A DNA stretch of 64,000 nt from Cheiracanthium punctorium (Eukaryota > Arthropoda > Arachnida > Araneae > Cheiracanthiidae): assembly GCA_038373885.1 (NCBI GenBank), contig JAWZYV010011612.1, positions 62,001 to 126,000 of the forward strand. The letters are read 5' to 3'. The notes beneath the pieces were generated by a model. The model did not search any database and was not told the origin of the DNA. It was given only the letters and a program-made list of their open reading frames with translations. Shown here piece by piece: positions 1-12,600 of the stretch (position 1 is the stretch's first letter; every line of letters begins with the position of its first letter). Made by a program: the position numbers and the translations under genes.

Positions 1-2349
1 AGTCCTCAAACACATCTCCGGGTCCCGATGGTATCACATATGACATGCTGAAACACTTATCCCATGACTCCTTACTCAATCTTTTGAAATTCTACAATAG
101 AATCTGGAATGAACAGACCTTTCCCACCTCCTGGAGAAATGCGATAGTTATTCCCTTCCCCAAACCAGGAAAAGATATGTCTAACCCTAATAACTACCGT
201 CCCATAGCCCTTACTAGTTGCTTATGTAAATTAATGGAGAAAATTATCAATAGCCGGCTTGTTTACATTTTAGAAACAGGGGACCATATACATCCCTTCC
301 AGAGTGGCTTCCGGAAGGGCAGATCCACCATAGATAACATATTAATTTAGAGTCCCAAATTCGTAATGCCTTCCTTAGAAAAAACCACTTAGTGTCAGTT
401 TTCTTTGACATTGAAAAGGCATATGACCGAACGTGGAGGTACGGGATCCTCCTAGACCTTCATAATATAGAATTTCGAGGCAACCTACCCATTTTTATAA
501 AAAACTTTCTGTCACTCCGAAATTTCCGGGTCCGGATTAATGGCATGCTGTCCAATAACTTTGTTCAAGAGGAGGGTGTTCCACAGGGCTCCGTACTCAG
601 TGTCACCCTCTTCTCAATAAAAATTAATAACATCCTGAACCAACCTCCTTCGACTGTCTACGGTAGTCTATATGTAGATGACCTGCAAATCTCCTGTCAG
701 GGAAAGGACATGCGCCTGATAGAACGCCAGCTTCAGAATGCCATCAACCGCATCTTAAAGTGGTGTGACAGAAACGGTTTTAAGATATCAGCAGAGAAAA
801 CAATCTGTACCCATTTTTGCCGGAAGCGTGGGATTCACCCGGATCCGGAACTTTATCTGGGCCATATTAATATTGCTGTAAAAGATTCTGTTAAATTTTT
901 AGGTTTACATTTTGACAAGAAACTTACATTTGCTAAACATATCTCAGACATCCGCAATAAATGCGAGAAAAAACTTAACATTTTAAAGGTTTTAACCAAT
1001 ACCTCTTGGGGGGAAGACCGTGATGCTCTCTTGCGCATCTACCGTGCTGTCATCCGTTATAAAATGGACTATGCAAGCTGCATCTATGGATCAGCTTCTA
1101 AATCAATGCTAAAAAAACTTGACACTGTGCATCATACTGCACTACGCATATGCTCTGGAGCTTTTAGGACATCGCCTGTCCATAGCCTTTACATCACCTG
1201 TCATGAACCATCTCTCACTCTCATACGTCAGAAATTATCATTAAATACCTATTTTCGCATCCTTTCTCATCCTCTACATCCCTTAAAGCATTCTTTTATA
1301 GACACCCAACTGGACCAGTTTTATGCAAATCGCCCTTCCTGCACTCCCCCCTTCGGACTTCGGATCCGTAGGAGTGTAGTCGGTACCCAATTGGAGGATG
1401 TAAATGTGTCTACTTGTTCACTTCATGAAGTCCCACCATGGACTAAATTGCAGATTTCCTACCTACAACCATTCGAAGGCTTCACAAAACCAAACACTGA
1501 TCCCATAATATATCAACAGCTATTTCTAGACCATAAAAGCAAATATCGAAACTTTGAAGAACTGTATACTGACGGCTCAAAATCTCATAATCATGTAGGC
1601 TTTGCTTATGTACATCGTAATCATTCTTGCAACTACACCCTACCTTCGTTTTGCTCCGTATTTACAGCCGAATTAATAGCTATTTATGAAGTCTTATTTA
1701 CATCTCTAGAGCAACAACCAAACAATTCATCATCTACTCTGACTCATTAAGCGTTTTGGAAAGTCTGGGATCTGGTTCCCTAACTCACAGCTATATTCTT
1801 AAAGTCCTACACACGCACAAATGCCTCATGAACCGTGGATACAACATCCTCTACTGCTGGGTACCTAGCCATATCGGGATTCTCGGCAACGAAAGGGCTG
1901 ATTCTTTTGCCAGGCATTCTACTGTCCCATATAATCTCCACCCACCCTATTGTGATATAAAATCTGGCATCTCTTCCTTAATAAAAGGCACCTGGATCCA
2001 CATATGGGACTGTGAAACCCAAAACAAACTTCGTTCTATCCGGCCAGCCCTTACCCACTGGTCCACTCATCCATACCGCAAGCACGATGTCCTTCTGACT
2101 CGTCTTCGCATTGGACATACGCGAATTACACATATGCACTTACTTCTGGGCGAACCTCCTCCGGAGTGCCCTCACTGTCATACTCAACTCACCATTCGTC
2201 ATCTCTTATCGTCGTGCACTGCTTTTAATATTTTCTACCAAATACTTTTTAACTGTTCTCATCCTAAACTTGACGATATTTTGGGTGAAACCCCACATCG
2301 AAATCTATTCGCTTTTCTTAAAAGAATCAATATTTTTTATTCAGTGTAA
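1..2349 (+). pseudogene. ORF2 remnant: reverse transcriptase and RNase H, frameshifted
   Basis: Corresponds to about residue 443 to the end of the complete ORF2. One-base deletions relative to the intact copy at about 339 (CATATT for CATAGTT) and about 1690 (GAAGTC for GAAAGTC) break it into three frames: up to 350, 392-1750 and 1756-2349. The RT motifs (QGSV, YVDD) and the RNase H core (TDGSK, WVPSHIGILGNERAD) are still legible, so the breaks are young. Confidence 0.92.
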
Positions 2350-2618
2350 AGTGTTCACTTCTGTCTGACTGGTATCTGGATGGGAGCCCCATCCAGATGT
2401 CCTCATCTTTTTATCTACTTTTAACCCTTTTGAATTCTACATTTCACCTTTTTAGTCTTTTACATTTTAGTACACTTTAGTACATTTTTGAATTTTAGCT
2501 TTTACTAGGTTTTGTGTACCCATTACCTGAATACATCATGACACGATTTTAACTCCTTGTCTGGCGCAGTATGTCCTTTCTGGACCTTGTGCCATTAAAA
2601 ACCAACCAACCAACCAAC
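1..2618 (+). mobile_element. Non-LTR retrotransposon, copy 1 (enters from left edge)
   Basis: Closely matches 13966-16597 of the complete copy further right. It starts at the window edge inside the reverse-transcriptase domain, so its 5' part lies outside. The 3' UTR (2350-2600) and a shorter (AACC)n tail are present. The tail runs straight into a mariner transposase reading frame at 2619, so this element probably inserted into an older mariner copy. Confidence 0.93.
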
Positions 2619-3019
2619 TACGAACTACTAAAATCTGGTGAAAATGTAACTGTCGAGCGCTGTAAACAACAACTGTTGCAAATGAAGCAGGAAGTCGATC
2701 GTAAACGTCCGTATTTAATGGCAAAGGCTTGCGGCCCGTGAAATTTCTCCGTCCATTTCAGTGCAAGGCCTCATGTTGCAAAACCGGTTAAGGACCGTTA
2801 GTAAGGTTTGGCTGGGTAGATTTGAAACACCCGGCGTATAGCCCTGACATAGTCCCTTCGGATTATTCTGTACACTTCCCCACAGTGGACGAAGTACGAA
2901 AATCTGTTGATGACAATATTGCATCAAAAGATGAATACTTCCATGCGGTTGGCATCCTTGCACTACCTAACCGATGGTGGAAGGTGCTGGAAAATAATGG
3001 AGATTACGTTCACGAATAA
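2619..3019 (+). pseudogene. mariner-type transposase fragment, internally deleted
   Basis: The first frame reads YELLKSGENV...KRPYLMAK, typical of the middle of mariner transposases. After a frame break come HPAYSPDIVPSDY (the mariner PPYSPDLAPSDY motif around the last catalytic Asp) and then, after a deletion, an end like ...LPNRWWKVLENNGDYVHE and a stop. Several hundred bases of the normal gene are missing. Not functional. Confidence 0.8.
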
Positions 3020-3067
3020 AGGTACTATTATAAGTTCTAAATTGCCTATTCATTTCTTTGACACGCG

Positions 3068-3239
3068 CTTTAAAACTTATTACTAGACCCAGTACATGAA
3101 AAGTCAACCATTGACCCACTGTACCCCCGTCTTTCCTACGTCTTCTGCCACTTCTTTAAAACTTATTACTAGACCCAGTACATGAAAAGTCAACCATTGA
3201 CCCACTGTACCCCCGTCTTTCCTACGTCTTCTGCCACTT
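3068..3239. repeat. 86-bp tandem duplication
   Basis: Two nearly identical 86-bp units (from 3068 and 3154, each starting CTTTAAAACTTATTAC) lie just downstream of the donor of gene A exon 7, in the intron leading to the missing TM4 exon. No coding content. Confidence 0.9.
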
Positions 3240-3356
3240 GTTCCACATAAATATTTTGTAATGACCTCAAGTTTCATGAATTTATTTTTCAAAAACATAA
3301 CTGGTTATTATCATCATCATTTTGTTTGCTATCTTTCACAATTTATATATACTTAC

Positions 3357-3697
3357 TTTAGTCGTTTCTGATCTTATCCGCTTCTGGTGACTTAGAATTG
3401 CTACTACTGATGCATATTCCAGTAAACCGCAAAATACGAATCCTATGCATACCGATAGCCAAACATTTAAAGCTACCACGTAGGATACGCTTGGCAGAGA
3501 TGCTTGATATTGTTTGGTAATAATGGTTAGTAACGAAGTCACGCCTAAAGTCACTCTTCCTGGAACGGCATCAACTGGAATCCAGAATGTCAACATGGAC
3601 ATGAACACAATTAGAACTGTTGGTATGTAGATATTAATGACGTAATAGCCAGATCTTCTTGACAGTTGGATCACACCTCTTAGGCAGGCGAATGTCT
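3357..3697 (-). CDS. Gene A exon 7: TM1-TM3
   Basis: Acceptor after a long pyrimidine tract (...TTTCCAG); 113 codons; donor GTAAGT in phase 0. Seen: C240 closing the loop-C disulfide, TM1, the TM1-TM2 linker DAVPGR, TM2 with leucine at 9' (VTLGVTSLLT), the TM2-TM3 loop TKQYQASLP, and TM3 ending in LLEYASV. The linker reads PGR where most anion channels, and gene B, read PAR. Confidence 0.96.
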
Positions 3698-6600
3698 CTG
3701 GAAAAAAAAAAAAAATGTTATGTAGTACCTTTTGTAAAACGCTATTTTACTCAGCCCTTTTTTTTATATACTTTTGAGTATGTGAAGCTTTACAAGGGTA
3801 CTATGCTCTGATATAGGATGTGATACACTTTCATAGTTGATCTGTCCGTATTGACATAGAATTTGAAAGAAAACGGCTGTTACGTAGGCACGACCTCACG
3901 CATGACCAACTAGAGAATAAAAGCCTAATAACTCTTCTCATGACGTCATATTAATTAGGCCGATTGAATAAGAAATAAATAATTGGAAAAAGTACTTATA
4001 CACATATTTTAATTTGGATATTTAAATACACAGATTATTTTGCTGCAAAAATAAGAAATAAAGATTAAAATTGTGGTTTCTGGGATTTAAACTATGCTCT
4101 TGTCAAATTATTAAGTTAAGCGTGTTAGAGCAAATAAATATTCTAAAAATCTACTGCCTTATAAAATCTTTCACTCATACTAATCGAGAAATTAACAGAT
4201 TTCTGTAAGAAAATTGCTTGTATAGTAAGGATCTGTGATAAAGTCAAGCAATAAGTTGTTAAGATTTCTTTCTCGATTGCGTTTGCTTGTGTTCATTATA
4301 AATATAAGAATCACTAATTTGAGCACTACAAAAGGTTCCTCCAATCGCTAGTCATTTTATATTTTATTGGCATGCGCTTGAGCAGAAAGATAGTTACTTA
4401 ATTGATAATGAATTTTTCTGTTCTTTTAGGAAAATCTATGATAAAGAAGTACTCGCGTGTATAATTATTTTTCTTTGAATTTATCTAATTCTCTAAAATA
4501 ATACAATTAATGTTCCATTTTGCATTTACAGCAGCCATGGTGATGTCAAAAATGTATTGCTTGGTTGGCATCAAAATGTACACGATTTGGAGCACTGAAT
4601 GGTACATTTAGGAATCCCTATGTCTATATTGTGCATAGAACATTTTGATGTGGGGGGTTAGGGGAGGTGTGCTGGCTATAGCAATTTAAGTGACTATAAC
4701 AATTTGAGTCAGCTGGCTGCTGCGTCAAAAAAGGGTCTCTAGATCTGTGGCACGCGATGAACGTTTCGATCGTCCGCCATCTTGCTGGTAGTTAAGTCGA
4801 GTGATGGCAACGGCTGCCCTTTGGCCCCCCATTGGGAAAGGGTTGCGCCTCGAAGGGTTAAGTGTTATGAAAGGTAAAAAAAAGGCGTAGTTAAATTTTG
4901 AACTATAACTTTCAAAAACCTAAACTGTAAATGCAATATATTATTATTTTTCGGGAAAAAAAGTAAGAAATTCATCTAATTGTACAGCTTACAATACCTC
5001 CATGCTTCCGTAGCTCATTAGATTCGTTGCAAGTAGATCGATCTGGAGTCGCCAATTCAAACTGTGGTAAAATAATACAATCACCCAGTGTTATGGCGTT
5101 CTTCTCGGCCCAGTGTAAGTTCATTTCAGACATTGTATGCGTTACTACAAGAAAGACAATATTTTAAAGTCACATAAAATTTTCTTCTAGAGATTGTTTT
5201 GATTTCTTAGTTTCAACAAATGACATACAGAGACTACAAGTGCTAAGGCATGCCGGTCGAACACCGTTACTCTCTCAAACAACATCTAATCTATACACGT
5301 CTACACTTATTTTCTTCTTTTCAATGTTGCAAACACAAAAGACGTTATCCTTGGCCAAAAACTCAAAACAAAATACAAAATGCAAAAAACACAGTACAAA
5401 ACACAGAATTAACCAGAAACAGGCATAAGTTCTCTTAGTTTCCCAATAGTGGGAAAAAACAGAGTAGCATTTAAATTAATCAATATCGGCTATGCTACTA
5501 TGCCGACTGCAAAGCTCTAGCTAATTGCACTAAGGATAACAGATAACAATTCAGTGCAAGTTGCAGTTACTAGTTACATATATTGGCGTTATTAGACGGT
5601 TGAGGAAGGAAACTTTATAATCCTGGTCTCTACACCCTACCCTTGCAATTGAAATTTAGATTTTTCTAATGGCACTAAAATGATATAGTTAGCTTCCTTT
5701 TGCCTCACCTAGATACATCAGTTATTTCTTTTTAGCCGAAAGAAAGCCAAAATCAGTTAGCTTATGAGTTAGCCAAAATCAGTTAGAAAGCCATTACTGT
5801 TAGCTTATGTTACCTGTCCTATACAGTATTACCTACAAAATTATAAAATAGAAATATTAATATTAGTCAGCATGTTTTGCTGCCGTGCAACAGGCACGGG
5901 GTTCGATTCTCGGGCAGATCAAGGTCGAATCAACCTTTCATGCTTTGAGTGATTCGATAAAATGAGAACAAAGCATGCTTGGGAACTAAACACTATTGGG
6001 GGCTTCGCGTCAAGCTGACCACCTGGCCAGGGCATAAGCTTCCACATTACAGAGCCCATGGTTGCGAAGACGAGGATGAGCAGCGCAAGCCTTGGCCCAA
6101 CTTGGTTTGTTTCACCATTGTTTAATAGTAGCATTAGCTAGTAATATTAATATATTTTGCATAAGGGCTATACAAAATTATTTAAAAAATATTCATTCTT
6201 CTTCAATAAAACATTTGTTTTATATGTCAACAAATTTCCTGTGTTGCGTTGAAATTTGATTGCAGAACTCTAATTATAGCATATTAGAGCTCTGCAATTA
6301 TAGCATATATTTTTAATATTCATGCAATTTTTACAAAAATTCTCGCAAACATTGTCGATTGTTGGATGCATCCTTCAAATGAAATTATTTCAAAGTTTTC
6401 ATCATACTGGAGGGTCAAAAATATTTTTTTTCTTTTCAATATGATGTGTTGTTACACATCGCCACCATCACTTAAATATTTCTGGAATAAACAAGTCATA
6501 AACCGTAACGTAAATTGTAAGTCTGTTATTTGGCCAAAGTTAGGGAATAAACGATGAAGAAGAGTTATCGAACGTTGAAAACGATGTCAAAAATCCAAAG

Positions 6601-9600
6601 TGCCTGGATACTTTTTTTAGTGTGCAAATCTAAGTAATTGTTTCTTCTCGAAAGCAAGATGAAATCGGCATTTTGGTTCCTTAGTTTGACCAATTCTTTG
6701 GCTGTGATCCAAATTCGACGTTTAAGCAGAACGATTTTCTCGATAATTTAATGTTTTGATTTTATTGTGGGATTGTGCATTTGCAAGAGTAAATTGAAAT
6801 GAACTACTAACATCGTTCAAGTTGTTGGAACGGGGGGGGGGGGTAGGGACTCGATTTTGACTGAAAATTCCACCTCCAAATAGACCAGAGAATTTCGTAT
6901 ATTTTAAGAATTAAATGCTTCAAAATGGATATCTTTAACCCTTCACTCTTAAATTAAAAATTTTATGCATTTTTAAAATTCTAAATTAACATATTATAGG
7001 TCACTATCATGATAGAAACAATTAGATGTTGGTCGGCTGTAAACTCATAACATTGCTAAATCTGATAAAATTTGTACTGCAGACATCACATGCCTATGCA
7101 GCGAGACATTTCACTCAAAATGTGGTATTTTCTCTATTCTAAAGTCATAATATTTCTGAAAAACAGGAGACAGTTTTAAAATCAAGTTAAAATCTCTTCA
7201 AAAAGCATAGTTTTATTAAATTACCCATAAACAAAGAATGCTTCATTAAAAATCTGCTGATCTCTGTAAGATGTCATTATTAATTAGGATAAAAGCTGAA
7301 CCATCTTTGAATCGATATAATTGTGAAATAAAATCAGACTGTAAACCTGCTTATAAACACCAACTGAAATTCTTCCGAATCAGATGGAGAAGAAAATCCT
7401 GAATGCTGATATGTTCTTGAAAACTGTTAAAGATCCCAAAGAGAAACTTGGCCAACTAATTTAACATGCATTTTTATCCCGTGTTCATCGTATTCTTTGA
7501 TAAGTTTAAAAATGAACGCAAAATTTCAGATTTAGTATCCAAATGGAGATTGAAATAATATTGGTGTTTTTTTAAGCAGCTGTTGCTAGTTAAGTGATTT
7601 TAAGAATTCAGATTTGAGTTTCTGTACACCCGCATTTTAACATGGCAGTAAATGTTAGTAAATAATGCAATGCAGAATTGAAATAGAAAAGTTTTTGTTT
7701 CTTCACCTTAAATAAGATGTAATGGAAAACTTACAACTTTTTACTATTATGTCACACGTCTGAGTGTCATGAGGAAATTTTTCGAGCATCATATCGCAGC
7801 TGAACTCCAAAGACAACCTACGTTTTGAACAAAGAACATTAGTTCGAAGTACATGCAGAAAGTAAAAATATACAATTCTTTAAATTAGAAGAATTTATGA
7901 AACAAGTACAAAAGTGCCAAGTTAAAATATGTATGTTATAATAATTTTAATATAACATACATTAGTTCGATTTTAACATATGTTAAAAATCAATTTTCCC
8001 CTTCTCCTTATGATTGTGAAGCTAATTTTGGATCATTGCGAGTTAATGATCGCAAAATAGCTCACTATTATTCATTCAAGGTACTCTGAGCATTCAGTTG
8101 CATTGCACAATGTTTGTACCTACTTTTTGCAGCAAATTCTTCAATTGTGATTTTACATCTTGATAACATGTAACAAGCAATATACTATCAAGTGAACACA
8201 GCAATATACTATCAAGTGAATTCGACAAGTATTTGCTTACAGTATACTGACGAAAACCCCCTAACTTCAGCGGAATCGTTTAATGTCGAATTACTGTATG
8301 CAGTGTGCCCGCTTAAGTCCGTTGTCATTTCAACAGTTTCTGAATGGCAAGAGTTATAGTATTAAAAGTGGGGTCTAGATACCGCGCTATGCAATAAAAC
8401 CGCTTACAGGCCACCTGGCTGTTAAATTTGGAGTTAGCCTTCTTATCTCAAATACGGTAAAAAGTCAGTTACAAAATTGTTCAGCATCATCGGCTTGGTA
8501 AGAAAAAAGACGTATCGCATGGCAACTTTTCTATACATAGACTCCACTTTCATTAATATAACTCTTTCCGTTCTGAAATATTTAGGGTGACAACGTACTT
8601 CAGAGGGCACAATATACTATATTACCTATAGTAGGGGAGCCCGTGATGCTAATTGGGTAGTTACTCGAGCGTCGTCAGGACCTATTAGATTTTGTAGTTT
8701 AGATAATAAGAAGAATAAAAAGTTACATAATGTTTCCTTTCAGTGGTGGCGGAAGCGTATACAGACCTTCAAAGATGTAAAAAAAAACAGTTACATGGAG
8801 ATACTCGAGCGCGTCAGATATTGATAGTTTAGATGCCCCAGCGTGTCTTTGATACCAAAGGTATGTTCATCTGCCGACTTGCGTGGTGGGGGGTGGCCAT
8901 CCGGAAGGGCAGAAAATAGAAAAAAAATGTATTTTGTCGAGCGCGTCAGATATTCAGAGGGGATGTTAAGTGAACCCTAAAAATGCTCCCATTCAAAAGA
9001 CTGACGTTTCGGAAGTGACGCAAGCTCGTAGGGAATTTTTGAAAATGCAAAAAAAAAAAAAAAAATCGCCATATTGAAATACTCGAGCGTGTCAGATTTT
9101 GATACAGAAGGTTTAGCTTGATGTTCCAGTCATGGTAGTCTAAAATCTGTCGATTATTTTGAGGGGTATCATTAATCTGACGGCTAGAAAAAATTATGAA
9201 TTTTTTTTTAATGTCCATAAAATGTGAAGAATAAAAGCACGTAAAATTATTTAAATATTTACACTTTAATTTATTTAGAAAATAATATAAAAATAAAATA
9301 CATCTGTTGAAAAAATTATTTTCAATCTTCGTCGTCATCCGAAGAATTATCATACTCCAAATCTAATAATTCAATTGGACCTCCAATATTGTCTGCAGTT
9401 TTCGTATCTGTAACAGGAAATTGTTATAACCGTTAACACAATTTTATTGATTTCACGAATAACATGTTATCAAAATATTAAAAAGAAATATACCTAAATC
9501 TGAAGTTTCGTCAATAACTGGTGTTATGACATCTTCGTATGCACCAGGTAACTGATTGCCAACAAGCCAAGTTATTTGAAAATTTCCATCAACATTTGTC

Positions 9601-12600
9601 CACCCGTAATATGTTGGTGACATGTCAATCATAGTTTTATTGTGTGCATTTCTCCACAAGCACGCAATATACTTCGTTCGCAATAAGTGCTGCTGTAGCT
9701 CAGATTGGCAAGGAGGCAAGCAACAAGCATCTTATTTACGGACGTTCAGTGAGAAAGGCTGCGACGTTTCTGACACTTTGTAGGTCTTATTAAAGATTTC
9801 GATTCTTGCAAGGTTGACATCAGATAATTTTTTCAAACCATACAAGTGGCAGATAAAAGATTGTAAAATATCAAAAGAATCTTCTATATTATGATCCTCT
9901 GACCCTACATCGGCAAATGTCTTCTGAAAAACATTTGAACCCATAAAAATTTGCAGAGGTTTTTTTTTTTTTTGCCTCGTCTGTAAAGTGCCGAATTGTA
10001 ATCGCATCCTCTTAGCGCGTGAAGAGCTGGTAGCGCTAGCGAAATTATTGGGCCGAGCTTAGCATAAAGAGCAGATACGTCAATATAACGGCGCGCATGG
10101 TGAACTCCAAGATCCATCCATATTTTAACCGATGCTTGGAGATGTCCCATATTGACCAACATGATGACAACAATATCTGTATCTGAAGTTCTGATTGTAA
10201 CTGTAGAATCTTTTATTTGAGTTGCCAAAAATACAATTTTTGTATCTGCTTCTTCATGATCAGGACATGAGGGTTCATGGTCGATTGTTCAGGTAACTTT
10301 ATTATCGGTAACTGAATATACATAACACATATCATGATTAAGATGAATTGTTTCGTTACTAATAATAGTAGCCATCTCCTGATCAGCTCAATGATGAATT
10401 AAAAACTTGACAAAAGCTTCTTTGAATTTGATATTTCTTAATTCTTTCTGAAAATTTGCTGTTCTTGTTTATTGAGGACCAAAGATGTAGAACTCCTTGT
10501 CTTCTACACTAACTTGAAGAGCGTGCTCGTTATCTTTGATCGAGCTATTGTTGCACGCCCTAATCTTCATTGACGATCTTTATTGCTTTGGTTCGTATTT
10601 TTATTGCTTTGGCTCGTATTTTTATTACTTCGGCTCGTGGAAATCGGCAGATTATATTTTTTTCGTGATTCTTGCATCATTTCCTTCAAAATAACAAAAA
10701 TTCAACCGCGCTCGAGAATGTCACGACAACTTTTTTTTTTTTTTCAATTTTGTAACCCTCCCACTCCCTTACGTTACATTCAAATCGTCAGATTTTCTGA
10801 ATGCACACTTTTTAACTAGTAATTAACCTACCTTATCTTAATCTGACGCGCTTCAGTATTTCTGCCCCTCAGGGGGAAAACCTTCTTTAGGTTTTTACGG
10901 GTGTCGCAATCCCGGGGCCCCAGCGATCTTTCGCTCTCCTGTGTTCTACCCTCCTCTCCTCTTAGCTGTCTCCTTCCTTTTCCCCCTCAGTGTAGTTTCT
11001 TCTTTGGAGGTGAGGGCCCCCCTTTAGAAGCTGCGGTCACTCTGTACCATCAGCTTCTATTGGCGGAAAACTACCCACGTGTTTGCCGTGCGTGGAGACC
11101 CGTGTCCCCGGAAATGGGGATCCTGGTAATTGAGGGGTCTTTTCTCCAACACATTGCTTTGGCCTCGGCTTCGGGTAAACGGGAGGTACACAGCGTTCCC
11201 CTGTGTATCAATCGGCTGGTGGTACTGATTTCGATCAACTGCTAGGGATCAAGCAATCGGACATCTACTGGGCACGTCGTTAAGGGTGGATGCTGCCTAA
11301 GGGATGTACTGTGAGCGTATAGACCCGACTAGCACTGGTGTGCAATTGCACATCCCCTTGTTGGACTCCGTGGTGGGTGGTGCGGTCGGGTCCGAATCTC
11401 AATTTTCCCCAACATGGATATGAAAAATTCTTCATCAATCGTCAACGTTCCGCTGTCAACCGCTAATGAACACACCGATACACAATTTGCACACATGAAT
11501 GCCCGATTCTTCCTTATCCACTCTGCTGAAGGTAAACTTAATGAAACATCGCCATTTTTAATTCACAAATGTATCACCGACAATGTAGGAGAAGTCAAAA
11601 AAGTTAAAAAATTAAGATCTGGAGACCTATTAGTAGAAGTATCCAACAATAGACAAGCTTGCAAAATAATGAAAATAAAAAACCTTGGCCAAAAAACAGT
11701 TACAGTGACACCTCATACCTCCCTAAACATCTCCCGAGGAGTCGTATCAGAACCCGACCTTCTGCACTGCTCTGAAGCTGAAATACTTGAAAACCTAAAA
11801 GATGAAAAAGTATGCGCTGTGCGTCGAATCACTATTCGGCGCAATAATCAAATAATCAATACTAAACATATTATCCTAACTTTTCAGTCTCCCACTATTC
11901 CATCTCATATTAAAGCCGGCTACCTATTATGTCCCGTCAGACCATATATACCAAATCCCATCCGTTGCTTCCAGTGCCAAAAGTTCGGCCATACTAAAAC
12001 CTCCTGTCGTGGGTCACCTGCCTGTGCGCGTTGTGGTGCTTCTGACCACGACAGTGAGACCTGCTCTGCAGCTCCAAAATGTGTAAATTGTAAAGAAGAA
12101 CATCCTTCATACTCCAGATCTTGCCCGAAATGGGCGTTTGAAAAAGAAATCCAGTCCCTACGTGCCTCTCAAAGAATCTCATATCCCGAAGCCCGTAAGT
12201 TAATAGAAAGCCGGACACCAAAACCTGGTTTATCTTATGCAGCTGCAACAAAATCTACCAAAACAATAGCAACCCAAACTGAATTACCGAAATCTGTACC
12301 TGTCTCATTTCCTTCTGCAACAGCACAAACATCTAAACAATCGACTTCCAATCAAACTAAATCCTCCACGTCTTCACAAAAAAATATATTGAAGAAAAAC
12401 TCTCAAAATGTTAACTCCACCCGACCACAAATAAAAAAGTCTTCTGTCTACCGAACAAAGTACAACAAACCCAAAATCAAACATGTCCCACCACAACGCC
12501 CTATAGATGACACTATCCTACACTTGGACCCTTCTGACTCAGAAATGTCAGATCTTCCCATGGATGATGACGACATTCCTAGCACCCCTCTCAAGCCTAC

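Noticed and set aside
853..1038. Antisense frames inside the retrotransposon copies (also 14820-15005, 11994-12251, 12922-13182)
   Set aside because: Mirror shadows of the RT and gag coding strand; the same antisense frame appears in both copies only because the sense sequence is conserved.
10901..11245. 114-codon frame ahead of ORF1
   Set aside because: Lies in the 5' UTR of the non-LTR element, closes before ORF1, and has no domain.
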